Assembly (NCBI GenBank): GCA_018698135.1
Contig: JABINZ010000054.1
Coordinates: 1 to 51,396 of the forward strand
Source: Bacteroidota bacterium
GTDB taxonomy: Bacteria; Bacteroidota; Bacteroidia; CAILMK01; JAAYUY01
DNA: 51,396 nt
Direction of reading: 5' to 3'
Position 1 is the stretch's first letter. Every line of letters begins with the position of its first letter. The position numbers and the translations under genes were made by a program. Positions 25,773 to 34,120 of the stretch are shown piece by piece. Under the pieces are notes generated by a model that did no database searches, was not told the origin of the DNA, and worked only from the letters and a program-made list of their open reading frames with translations.

Positions 25773-26762
25773 ATGTTAAAAATAGGCGTTCTGGGAGCAG
25801 GACATTTAGGTAAAATACATATCAAGCAAATCAAGGAAATTCCTGAATTTCAGTTAATCGGATTCTATGATCCTGATACTGAAAAAGCTCAATCTGCCAG
25901 CGATGAATTTAACATCAAAAGCTTTCCAGATATTGATTCACTGATAGATGAAGTAGATGTTGTTGACATTGTTACACCTACAATTTCTCACTATGAATGT
26001 GCAATTCAAGCTATTCAAAAAAACAAACATATTTTTATTGAAAAGCCACTGACTTATACACTGGAGCAAGCTAATGAACTGGTAAAGCAAGTTACTGAAA
26101 AAGGCATTAAGGCTCAGGTAGGTCATGTGGAGCGATTTAATCCAGCTTTTCTGGCCGCCAAGGAACTCAATTTAAAGCCTATGTTTATTGAAAGTTCAAG
26201 GATTGCTCAATATAACCCAAGGGGAACAGATGTTTCTGTTGTGCTGGATTTGATGATTCATGATCTGGATTTAATCCTAAACTTAATTCCCTCCGAAGTA
26301 TTTCAAATATCGGCTAGTGGAGTTCCAATAATATCTGACACACCAGACATAGCCAATGCGCGAATTGAATTTGAAAATGGCTATGTTGCCAATGTGACAA
26401 CAAGTAGAGCATCTTTGAAAAATGAAAGGAAGATGCGTGTTTTCCAAAAAAATGCATACATCACCATTAACTTTCTGGATAAAAAAGTTGACGTTTACAA
26501 CATCCGTGAATTAGAAGGAGAACAAGAAAATCCATTTTCTATTATTGTTGACCCTGGAAATGGAAAACCGAAAAAAGAAATCAGTTTTAGCTCGCTGAAA
26601 GTGCCAGAAATAAATGCAATCAGACATGAGTTGTCGCTTTTTGCAAAGTCGATTAAAAATAATACAGAACCAGAAGTAACAATTACCGATGGATTCCGTT
26701 CTTTAAAATTAGCCCACCAGATTTTAGAAAAAATTGAGGAAGGCATGAATCGAATAAAATGA
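25773..26762 (+). CDS. Gfo/Idh/MocA family NAD(P)-dependent oxidoreductase
   Basis: Sugar or sugar-nucleotide dehydrogenase of about 329 aa. I start at the ATG 25773 (MLKIGVLGAGHLGKIH); the frame reaches back to a TTG at 25731 but those residues precede the Rossmann strand. The nucleotide-binding loop is GVLGAGHLG, the catalytic-domain signature FIEKPLTYTLEQA contains the usual EKP, and GHVERFNPAF follows. It overlaps the lipoprotein gene by 4 bases (ATGA), and that gene overlaps a sugar transferase, suggesting a role in surface-glycan synthesis. The exact substrate is not visible. Confidence 0.9.
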   Translation: MLKIGVLGAGHLGKIHIKQIKEIPEFQLIGFYDPDTEKAQSASDEFNIKSFPDIDSLIDEVDVVDIVTPTISHYECAIQAIQKNKHIFIEKPLTYTLEQANELVKQVTEKGIKAQVGHVERFNPAFLAAKELNLKPMFIESSRIAQYNPRGTDVSVVLDLMIHDLDLILNLIPSEVFQISASGVPIISDTPDIANARIEFENGYVANVTTSRASLKNERKMRVFQKNAYITINFLDKKVDVYNIRELEGEQENPFSIIVDPGNGKPKKEISFSSLKVPEINAIRHELSLFAKSIKNNTEPEVTITDGFRSLKLAHQILEKIEEGMNRIK

Positions 26763-27631
26763 GGTTTCAAAATTTTTTAATCATACTAAGCATCCCTTTT
26801 TTCATTGGCTTTTTACATTCCTGTGACCTGATTAATCCCTCTGAAGAAATACCCGCCTATATACATATTGATACGTTTACGCTAAGTGGTAGCTACGATA
26901 GCTTTGGCACAGTAAATCATCGAATTACAGATGCATGGGTAGTTTTAGACAATGAAGTGGTTGGGGTATTTGAACTTCCCACTACTTTTCCGGTTTTGAG
27001 TAAAGGAGAACATAAATTAATCATACAAGCTGGTGTTATTGAAAATGGAATTTCAAATACACGAACCTCCTACCCTTTTTATGAACCATTAATCATCGAT
27101 AATTACAACTTTCAGGAATTGAATATCGATACGATTAATCCAAAAGTCAGATATAAAAAATCAAATATGTATTTGGCCTTAAACGAAGATTTTGAAAGTG
27201 CTAATCTGGATTTTGATCCAAGTGCAACCAGCAATGTATCCTTAGCAAGAACATCTGAAGATCAACATGTTTTTGAAGGAAATTATAGTTTTGAAGCCGT
27301 ATTAGAAAAAAACGGTGACAAATTGGAAATGATCAGTGAAAATATTTTTGTCGTACCCAGAGGAAAAGCAGTATTCCTTGAAATGAACTATAAATCAGAT
27401 ATTGAATTTACCGTTGGTTATTTTGCTTTGAGTTCAACCAGCTCAAAACAGCATCCTGTTTTGTATTTAAATCCAAGCAAAGAATGGAAAAAAGTGTATG
27501 TAAATTATGGAACAGAAATCGCTTTTGAAGATTTGCATGATGTGTTCAAATTATTTGTTGGTTCCTATAATGCAAGCACCGATACCGCTAAAATTTATCT
27601 TGACAATTTAAAATTATTGTGGCTTGAATAG
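26759..27631 (+). CDS. Predicted lipoprotein of unknown function
   Basis: Protein of 290 aa with a lipoprotein signal peptide (MRFQNFLIILSIPFFIGFLHSC, lipobox LHSC, Cys22). The mature part is beta-rich: an N-terminal region with TDAWVVLDNEVVGVFELP resembles a carbohydrate-binding or Ig-like fold, and the second half (LNEDFESANLDFDP ... AKIYLDNLKLLW) resembles a jelly-roll-like domain. I do not recognise a named family. It is sandwiched with overlaps between the oxidoreductase and the sugar transferase, so it probably serves in the envelope alongside glycan assembly. Confidence 0.75.
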   Translation: MRFQNFLIILSIPFFIGFLHSCDLINPSEEIPAYIHIDTFTLSGSYDSFGTVNHRITDAWVVLDNEVVGVFELPTTFPVLSKGEHKLIIQAGVIENGISNTRTSYPFYEPLIIDNYNFQELNIDTINPKVRYKKSNMYLALNEDFESANLDFDPSATSNVSLARTSEDQHVFEGNYSFEAVLEKNGDKLEMISENIFVVPRGKAVFLEMNYKSDIEFTVGYFALSSTSSKQHPVLYLNPSKEWKKVYVNYGTEIAFEDLHDVFKLFVGSYNASTDTAKIYLDNLKLLWLE

Positions 27632-29039
27632 ACGTAAATTCACCATACAATATTTATTATCTGATTTATTAGGGACAGGAATTGCCTGGACCCTTTTCTT
27701 CATATTCAGGAAAATGTTTATTGAGCCAGCAAAATATGGCTATAAAGTACCTATCCGATTTGATGAGAATTTTTATCTTGCATTAATCATCATTCCAGCT
27801 TTTTGGCTATTCATTTATTGGTTAAATGGCTCTTATAAAAATATTTACAGAAAATCAAGATTAAAGGAAATTGTAAGCGGTTTTATCATCATCTTTTTTG
27901 GCACATTGTTAATTTTCTTTGTTTTGCTTTTGGATGATGAAGTTAGAAATTACAAAGTTTATCGCACAACTTTCTCCTCACTTTTTATACTGCAATATTT
28001 CATTGTCACCACATCGCGAATGGTTATTCTGACAATGATAAAAAATAAAATTCGAAAAAGGATTATCTCTTTCAATACCCTGATTGTTGGAAGTAACGAC
28101 AATGCACTTAAACTATTTCAGGAATTAGAAAATGAACGTTATTCTCAAGGATATAATTTCAAAGGTTATGTGAATGTAATTGATTCGCCAGAACCTTCAC
28201 TGAATAATTTCCTAACACATTTTGGAAATTACACGGATATCAGAAAAATCATTCAGGAACATAATATCGAGATCGTTATTCTTGCTATACAATCATCCGA
28301 ACATGAGCAATTGCACAAAGTGATTTCTTTGCTGAAAGAAGAGCAAGTTAACATCAAAATCATTCCTGATAATTATGATTTAATTAGTGGCAGTGTGAAA
28401 ATGAATTACATTTTTGGTACTGCATTAATGGATATTTCTCCTGAAATCATGCCTCAATGGCAAAAGCATTTCAAGCGCTTGATTGATATCGTTTTTTCTG
28501 CTCTCGTATTAATTTTGTTCTCTCCTGCATTAATTACCATTGCAATTTTCATCAAACTGGACAGTAAAGGTTCTATTTTCTTTTTACAGGAACGAATTGG
28601 TAAAAACATGAAGCCTTTCCAGATTGTGAAATTCAGAACCATGATTAAGAATGCAGAGAAAAATGGTCCGGAACTTTCACATACGAACGATCCAAGAGTG
28701 ACCAAAGTTGGTCATTATCTGCGGAAATATAGATTGGATGAAGTTCCACAGTTTTACAATGTGCTAAAAGGCGAAATGTCTATTATTGGTCCCCGGCCAG
28801 AACGACAATTTTTCATTGACAAAATTATGGAGCATGCTCCTCAATATAGATACTTATTAAAAATAAGACCCGGCATTACTTCCTGGGGGCAAATCAAATA
28901 CGGCTATGCTGAAAATGTTGAGCAAATGCTTGAGCGCATGAAATTCGACATTCTCTACATGGAAAACATGTCGTTAAGCATGGACTTTAAGATTGTTTTC
29001 TACACCATTCTCATCATTATAAAGGGTACTGGTAAATAA
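27624..29039 (+). CDS. Polyprenyl-phosphate sugar-1-phosphate transferase (WbaP/WcaJ type)
   Basis: Initiating glycosyl-phosphotransferase that loads a sugar phosphate onto undecaprenyl phosphate at the inner membrane. 471 aa. N-terminal transmembrane helices (about residues 8-28, 50-70, 85-105 and 115-135), a soluble CoA-binding-like domain (about 150-270), then the bacterial sugar transferase domain from about 282: FKRLIDIVFSALVLILFSPA, QERIGKNMKPFQIVKFRTM, YRLDEVPQFYNVLKGEMSII and GPRPER. It starts at TTG 27624, overlapping the lipoprotein stop by 8 bases; the first in-frame ATG would remove a transmembrane helix. No glycan cluster surrounds it. Confidence 0.92.
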   Translation: MNRRKFTIQYLLSDLLGTGIAWTLFFIFRKMFIEPAKYGYKVPIRFDENFYLALIIIPAFWLFIYWLNGSYKNIYRKSRLKEIVSGFIIIFFGTLLIFFVLLLDDEVRNYKVYRTTFSSLFILQYFIVTTSRMVILTMIKNKIRKRIISFNTLIVGSNDNALKLFQELENERYSQGYNFKGYVNVIDSPEPSLNNFLTHFGNYTDIRKIIQEHNIEIVILAIQSSEHEQLHKVISLLKEEQVNIKIIPDNYDLISGSVKMNYIFGTALMDISPEIMPQWQKHFKRLIDIVFSALVLILFSPALITIAIFIKLDSKGSIFFLQERIGKNMKPFQIVKFRTMIKNAEKNGPELSHTNDPRVTKVGHYLRKYRLDEVPQFYNVLKGEMSIIGPRPERQFFIDKIMEHAPQYRYLLKIRPGITSWGQIKYGYAENVEQMLERMKFDILYMENMSLSMDFKIVFYTILIIIKGTGK

Positions 29040-29120
29040 CAAACCCTGATGTTGTTATTTTGCTAAAATCTTTTGTCTTCTCCTTTTAAAAATTAAAATT
29101 TGCATTCTAAAATTCAGCAC

Positions 29121-30311
29121 ATGAAAACAGTCGACAACTTCAATTTTAAAAATAAAAAAGCTCTTGTTCGAGTTGATTATAATGTTCCCTTAAACGATGC
29201 GTTTGAAATAACAGATGATAGCCGCATCAAAGCCTCCTTGCCAACACTGAATAAAATTCTTGCTGATGGTGGCAGCCTGATTTTAATGTCACATATGGGG
29301 CGCCCTAAAGGAGAAAAAGTTGAAAGATATTCATTAAAGCATATTGTTGATCATTTATCCAAAGCGCTGAATACCAATGTAAAATTTGCTGATGACTGCA
29401 TAGGTGAAACGACAAACGAATTAAGCACTAATTTGCTAGCAGGAGAAGTGTTGTTGCTTGAAAATCTTCGTTACTACAAAGAAGAGGAAAAAGGTGATGA
29501 GAGCTTTGCGAAAAAACTGGCTGAAATGGGCGAAATTTATGTAAATGATGCTTTCGGTACAGCACATAGAGCTCATGCATCTACGACCATAGTTGCAAAT
29601 TATTTCCCTGACAATAAGTGTTTTGGCTACTTAATGAAAAGTGAAATTGAAAACATTAATAAAGTTTTAAAAGAATCGGTTAAACCGCTTACAGCTATTA
29701 TAGGTGGAGCCAAAGTTTCTGACAAAGTATTGATTATTGAACAACTACTTGAAAAAGTTGACAACCTGATTATTGGTGGTGGAATGGCCTATACATTTTT
29801 CCGAGCAATGGGAGGAAAAACAGGCGATTCATTGGTTGAGGAAGATCGTATTGAATTGGCTTCAAAACTTCTCAACAAAGCAGCTTTGAAAGAAGTTAAG
29901 ATTTATTTACCTATCGATTCGCATATTGCAGATTCATTCTCAAATGAAGCCAAAAGAAGAATATGCAATAGCGATAAAATTCATACAGGATGGATGGGAC
30001 TCGATATTGGAAAAACGGCCATTGAAACGTATACAAATGTCATCCAAAACTCAAAAACAATTCTCTGGAATGGCCCAATGGGGGTTTTTGAATTCAGTAA
30101 TTTTCAGCAAGGAACAAAAGCCATTGCTGAAGCCGTTGCCGAAGCTACAAAAAATGGTGCATTCTCCTTAATTGGTGGTGGCGATTCAGTGGCAGCAATT
30201 AATAAATTTGAGCTACACGATCAGGTGAGCTATATATCGACTGGAGGAGGTGCTATGCTTGAATATCTGGAAGGAAAGGAATTACCAGGAATAAAGGCTA
30301 TACTGGATTAA
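29121..30311 (+). CDS. pgk: Phosphoglycerate kinase
   Basis: Glycolytic enzyme making ATP from 1,3-bisphosphoglycerate. 396 aa from the ATG 29121 ([20 protein letters not shown]); the frame continues to a TTG at 29100 that is not needed. Visible motifs: [48 protein letters not shown] and [12 protein letters not shown]. It stands 81 bases behind the sugar transferase and is probably separately expressed. A palindromic repeat follows its stop. Confidence 0.97.
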   Translation: MKTVDNFNFKNKKALVRVDYNVPLNDAFEITDDSRIKASLPTLNKILADGGSLILMSHMGRPKGEKVERYSLKHIVDHLSKALNTNVKFADDCIGETTNELSTNLLAGEVLLLENLRYYKEEEKGDESFAKKLAEMGEIYVNDAFGTAHRAHASTTIVANYFPDNKCFGYLMKSEIENINKVLKESVKPLTAIIGGAKVSDKVLIIEQLLEKVDNLIIGGGMAYTFFRAMGGKTGDSLVEEDRIELASKLLNKAALKEVKIYLPIDSHIADSFSNEAKRRICNSDKIHTGWMGLDIGKTAIETYTNVIQNSKTILWNGPMGVFEFSNFQQGTKAIAEAVAEATKNGAFSLIGGGDSVAAINKFELHDQVSYISTGGGAMLEYLEGKELPGIKAILD

Positions 30312-30314
30312 ACA

Positions 30315-30369
30315 ACCACCAAGACACAAAGACACGGATAGTCCTTTGTGGCTTGGTGTCTTAGTGGTA
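30315..30369. repeat. Imperfect palindromic intergenic repeat between pgk and the DUF2400 gene
   Basis: The left arm starts ACCACCAAGACACAAAGACA and the right arm, read on the other strand, starts ACCACTAAGACACCAAGCCA. They form a long imperfect hairpin filling nearly the whole gap. Similar CACCAAGACACAAAG-type strings are dispersed in many bacterial genomes (recalled, not checked). Confidence 0.55.
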
Positions 30370-30374
30370 ATAAC

Positions 30375-31163
30375 ATGAGCATTCTACCAATTACATCACT
30401 TGAACTCAAAGTTTTCCTTGACGAAAAAGTTGAACAATACAACAACACATCCTTTATTGAAACAGATCCAATTTCTGTTCCCCATTTATTCAGCAAAAAA
30501 GAGGATATTGAAATAGCTGCTTTTTTTGCTGCTACGCTTGCCTGGGGACAACGTTCTGTTATTATTCGTAACGCTAAATTACTGATGGAGTGGATGGACT
30601 ACAGTCCACATCAGTTTATACTCAATTATCAAGAAAAAGACTTAATTCCTTTTCAGCAATTCAAACACCGTACTTTTAATGGTGATGATTGTGTTTTCTT
30701 CATTCAGTCATTGCATCATATCTACAAAAAATTTGGAACTCTTGAAAAAGCATTTGAGGTAGATAAAAGCTCCAATTCTAATGAAATAATAAAATCTGCA
30801 ATCATCAATTTCAGAACTCATTTTTTTCAAGGAGAACATCTCAAGAGAACACAAAAGCATGTATCCAATCCCCTATCAAATTCGGCATGTAAACGATTGA
30901 ATATGCTTCTTCGCTGGATGGTTAGGCATGACAATAAAGGAGTTGATTTTGGCATTTGGAAGAGCTTATCACCAGCTGATCTTCTTTGTCCGCTAGATAT
31001 CCATACAGGCAATACTGGCAGAAAACTTAAGCTTATTCAAAGAAAACAAAACGACTGGAAAACTGTTGAAGAATTAAGCAAAGTGCTTAATTCTCTTGAT
31101 TCAGAGGATCCTGTGAAGTATGATTATGCTTTATTTGGATTAGGGGTGTTTGAAAAGTTCTGA
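30375..31163 (+). CDS. TIGR02757/DUF2400 family protein
   Basis: Protein of 262 aa from the ATG 30375 (MSILPITSLELKVFLDEKVE); the upstream extension to 30348 is inside the palindromic repeat. IAAFFAATLAWGQRSVIIRN, HRTFNGDD, RLNMLLRWMVRHD and CPLDIHTGNTGRKLKLI are the conserved blocks of the family, which has no established function. The pattern with a late DWKTVEELSKVLNSLDSEDPVKYDYALFGLGV segment recalls HhH-type DNA glycosylases, but I cannot confirm a catalytic Lys/Asp pair. Probably cotranscribed with pgk, 63 bases upstream. Confidence 0.85.
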   Translation: MSILPITSLELKVFLDEKVEQYNNTSFIETDPISVPHLFSKKEDIEIAAFFAATLAWGQRSVIIRNAKLLMEWMDYSPHQFILNYQEKDLIPFQQFKHRTFNGDDCVFFIQSLHHIYKKFGTLEKAFEVDKSSNSNEIIKSAIINFRTHFFQGEHLKRTQKHVSNPLSNSACKRLNMLLRWMVRHDNKGVDFGIWKSLSPADLLCPLDIHTGNTGRKLKLIQRKQNDWKTVEELSKVLNSLDSEDPVKYDYALFGLGVFEKF

Positions 31164-31283
31164 GTGCTCTTATTATTTTGTTAACATAAACTTTCTTTAT
31201 TTCCCAAGACACTGTTTATCTGTATCTTAAAGTACTAATTCAATAAAAGGTTGTTAACAAATAAATGTATATAAAAACTATCA

Positions 31284-31312
31284 TTGATATTTATCAATAA
31301 ATGATAAATTTG
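31284..31312 (+). promoter_or_regulatory. Promoter with -33 TTG and -7 TAAATTTG
   Basis: TTG at 31284-31286, an 18-base spacer and TAAATTTG at 31305-31312 fit the Bacteroidota sigma factor consensus. It is 33 bases before the ATG of the lamin-tail protein gene. Confidence 0.6.
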
Positions 31313-31344
31313 TACGGAGAAAATTTTTCAAACTAAAATATGAC

Positions 31345-33528
31345 ATGATGAAAAAGGGATTTTTACAATTTTTTAGCTTATTGATTGGTTTAGTCTTTTC
31401 AGTAGGTGTTTATGCACAAACCGCCTCCGATTTATTCTTTTCGGAATATGCAGAAGGCTCAAGTAATCATAAATACATTGAGCTCTTTAATGGAACAGGC
31501 GCAAGTGTCGATTTATCCGATTATGCTATCTTGATTAACTACAATGGCAATGCCTGGAATGGACTTTTTACTTTTGCAGCTTCAACCATGTTGGCAGATA
31601 AAGATGTGTATGTAATTGGTAATAGCAGTGCTGATTCAGTAATTGTTGCAAACTCTGATGTATCAGTAGCATACAATGATTCTGGCTATATAGTTGGTTT
31701 CAACGGTGATGATGTTCGTGGTTTATGCAAAATTGTTGGTGCCGGAACAACCGAAACTGACACCTATACTTATTATGGTGTTGATTTCTATCTTCAAGTA
31801 ATTGATCTTTTTGGTCTTTATGATGGAATTGATCCTGGTTCAGGATGGGACGTAGCCGGAGTTGCTGCAGCAACTAAAGATCACACATTGATTCGGAAAC
31901 GTACTGTTATGGGACCAAATACTGATTGGACTGCATCTGCAGGTACAAACACAACAGACTCAGAATGGATTGTTGAAGCGAAGGATACATGGACAGATGT
32001 TGGAATGCATACTTTTGGTGCACCTCCTCCAACCACTTTCCCAAAATACTACATTGGTCAGGTAACAACCAATGATAGCATTTTTTCGCCTGATTCACTT
32101 GGCGTAAAATGTTGGGTTGAAGGAATTGTAATTGGTCCTGATTTCGATGGAAACGCTGGTTTATCTTTCACCATTGCTGATGGAGATGGAATCAATGTTT
32201 TCAATTTTGTTGATGTTAATGATTATGTAGTTAAAGAAGGTGATAAAATTGCCGTACTTGGAGCAATTGATTTCTACAGAGGATTAACTGAAATCAAAGT
32301 GGATTCAATAGTGGTACTTGATTCAAACAAAATGTTTCCTCCTCCTATGCTGGTTAGCATGTTAGGAGAAACTACAGAATCTGAATTAATCATGCTTGAG
32401 AAGGTGATGTTGACTGACACTTCTCAATGGCCTTTAGCAGGTAGCAGTGCCAATGTTGAAATTACAAATGGTATCGATACATTTGTCATGAGAATTGATA
32501 GCGATACAGATATTGATGGCACTCCATTCCCAACAATGCCATTTAATGTTATTGGTATTGGTGGACAGTATGATTATAATTCACCCTATGATGAAGGTTA
32601 TCAAATCTTCCCAAGATATTTATCTGATATCATGGTAATAATTCCTCCTCCAATGTACACAATTGGTCAAGTTACGTCTGTTGATGCAGATGGTAGTCCT
32701 GATTCATTAGGTGTAAAATGTATTTTACAAGGAGTTGTTCATGGAGTAAATTATCGTGCTTACAAGCCAGGTTTACAATTTGTATTACACGATGGACTTA
32801 ATGGTATCTGGTTATATCTTAACAGTGGCGATTTAGGTTATACCTTCCGTGAAGGTGATCGAATTGGTGTTGCCGGTGAAATTGGCTTCTATAATGGTTT
32901 AACAGAAATTATTCCTGAAGCTATTATGGTTCTCGATTCTGCTCAAACATTAAATACACCAACTGTTGTTACAGAAGTGAAAGAAATGTATGAAGCAGAA
33001 TTAGTGAAATTCGAAATGGTTTGGGTAGCTGATACTAACCAATGGCCAAAGCCTACTGACTATGCTGTAAATGTTGAAGTTACAAACGGTATTGATACGT
33101 TTATCATGAGAATAGTTACAGATTGTGATATCCATGGAACACCCGTACGTTTGGATACATTCCATTTAGTAGGATTAATTGGACAATATGACTTTGCTGC
33201 TCCTTATGATGAAGGTTATCAAATATTCCCAAGATACATGACTGACCTTATTCATCATGATCCAGTATCTGTAAATGATATTGATTTTACTAGCAAATTC
33301 AGAACATTCCCTAATCCAAATAGTGGTCAATTTGTTTTGGAAAACAATAGTAGAAAAGAAGTTCAAATAACTGTAATCAACCCATTAGGTGAAACAGTTT
33401 ATAGTTCAAAATCAAGCAGCATGCTGCATCGAATTAATTTGAATGAAAAAGCAAGTGGAATCTATTTTATTCAGGTGAATGAAGTAGATGGAGATGGTGC
33501 TTACACTGGAAGAGTACTTGTTAAATAA
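31345..33528 (+). CDS. T9SS-secreted lamin-tail-domain protein with two related OB-like domains
   Basis: Surface or secreted protein of 727 aa. Signal peptide about residues 1-24 (VGVYAQ). A lamin-tail (LTD) domain follows: LFFSEYAEGSSNHKYIELFN and VDLSDYAILI. Two homologous segments of about 200 aa come next, each opening with a YxIGQVT strand and SPDSLGVKC and closing with YDEGYQIFPRY; REGDRIGVAGEIGFYNGLTEI and KEGDKIAVLGAIDFYRGLTEI are the matched strands, resembling OB-fold/DUF5689-like domains. The final ~75 residues (FRTFPNPNSGQF) are a T9SS type A tail. It has its own promoter and terminator; no enzymatic motif is visible. Confidence 0.82.
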   Translation: MMKKGFLQFFSLLIGLVFSVGVYAQTASDLFFSEYAEGSSNHKYIELFNGTGASVDLSDYAILINYNGNAWNGLFTFAASTMLADKDVYVIGNSSADSVIVANSDVSVAYNDSGYIVGFNGDDVRGLCKIVGAGTTETDTYTYYGVDFYLQVIDLFGLYDGIDPGSGWDVAGVAAATKDHTLIRKRTVMGPNTDWTASAGTNTTDSEWIVEAKDTWTDVGMHTFGAPPPTTFPKYYIGQVTTNDSIFSPDSLGVKCWVEGIVIGPDFDGNAGLSFTIADGDGINVFNFVDVNDYVVKEGDKIAVLGAIDFYRGLTEIKVDSIVVLDSNKMFPPPMLVSMLGETTESELIMLEKVMLTDTSQWPLAGSSANVEITNGIDTFVMRIDSDTDIDGTPFPTMPFNVIGIGGQYDYNSPYDEGYQIFPRYLSDIMVIIPPPMYTIGQVTSVDADGSPDSLGVKCILQGVVHGVNYRAYKPGLQFVLHDGLNGIWLYLNSGDLGYTFREGDRIGVAGEIGFYNGLTEIIPEAIMVLDSAQTLNTPTVVTEVKEMYEAELVKFEMVWVADTNQWPKPTDYAVNVEVTNGIDTFIMRIVTDCDIHGTPVRLDTFHLVGLIGQYDFAAPYDEGYQIFPRYMTDLIHHDPVSVNDIDFTSKFRTFPNPNSGQFVLENNSRKEVQITVINPLGETVYSSKSSSMLHRINLNEKASGIYFIQVNEVDGDGAYTGRVLVK

Positions 33529-33547
33529 TATATTTAATTATTCTTAG

Positions 33548-33582
33548 AAAGGCTGTCCCTAGTTATAGGGATGGCCTTTTTT
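33548..33582 (+). terminator. Rho-independent terminator of the lamin-tail protein gene
   Basis: Stem of 13 pairs (AAAGGCTGTCCCT / AGGGATGGCCTTT, two G-T pairs) around AGTTAT, followed by a T-run; 19 bases after the stop. Confidence 0.8.
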
Positions 33583-33600
33583 GGTTTTATGTGACAACTC

Positions 33601-33632
33601 TGTATTCAGTCTGTGATTTAATTCATACTGAA
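33601..33632. repeat. Degenerate hairpin unit upstream of the tandem repeat
   Basis: TTCAGTCTGTGATTTAATTC is similar to the GATTAAGTC-TGT-GACTTAATC hairpin of the repeat at 33672 onward; the outer TTCAGT/ACTGAA arms also pair. Confidence 0.35.
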
Positions 33633-33671
33633 ATAATATTCCAAGAAAATTTACAAATCACTTACACAAAA

Positions 33672-34026
33672 GGCGTTTAAGTTGCAAACTTAAACGAGAG
33701 GTAGCTCTGCGACTTAATACCTAGCCTTCTCTGGATTAAGTCTGTGACTTAATCCTATTATCTACAAGTATAATTATTGCTTTTGTTGTGAATGAATGGT
33801 TTTAGCCATAACTTAAACCAATGTAGTGGCGTTTAAGTTGCAAACTTAAACGAGAGGTAGCTCTGCGACTTGATACCTAGCCTTCTCTGGATTAAGTCTG
33901 TGACTTAATCCTATTATCTACAAGTATAATTATTGCTTTTGTTGTGAATGAAAGGTTTTTGCTTCAAACTTAAACGAGAGATTGTTCCATATTTAAACGT
34001 TTAAGTTGCAAACTTAAACGAGTGGT
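33672..34026. repeat. Tandem 156-bp-period repeat with nested hairpins
   Basis: Two nearly identical units of about 133 bases (33672-33804 and 33828-33960) start 156 bases apart and differ at only a few positions. Each has hairpin A (CGTTTAAGTT, GCA, AACTTAAACG), a weaker palindrome AGGTAG...TACCT, and hairpin C (GATTAAGTC, TGT, GACTTAATC). Two further copies of hairpin A or its half follow near 33963-33980 and 33998-34026. No ORF fits. Lengths and spacing do not match a CRISPR. Together with the neighbouring terminators this accounts for nearly all of the gene-free stretch 33529-34120. Confidence 0.8.
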
Positions 34027-34045
34027 CTAGACAACACACCCCTAA

Positions 34046-34061
34046 CCCCTCTCAAGAGGGG
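34046..34061. repeat. Short perfect hairpin (CCCCTC/GAGGGG)
   Basis: CCCCTC, TCAA, GAGGGG forms a 6-bp stem with a 4-base loop between the tandem repeat and the tricorn-gene terminator. The string CCCCTAACCCCTCTCAAGAG looks like a dispersed intergenic motif. Confidence 0.4.
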
Positions 34062-34062
34062 A

Positions 34063-34100
34063 ACAAAAAAAATAGCAGTGAGTTTAAACCCACTGCTATT
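34063..34100 (-). terminator. Rho-independent terminator of the tricorn-like protease gene
   Basis: AATAGCAGTG (34071-34080) pairs with CACTGCTATT (34091-34100), and on the minus strand eight or more T follow. It is 20 bases beyond the stop. Confidence 0.8.
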
Positions 34101-34120
34101 CAAACTTTAATCTTATGCTT

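Noticed and set aside
33672-34026. CRISPR array
   Set aside because: Units are about 133 bases long with internal hairpins and only two full copies; there are no 20-40 base spacers of uniform length and no cas genes.
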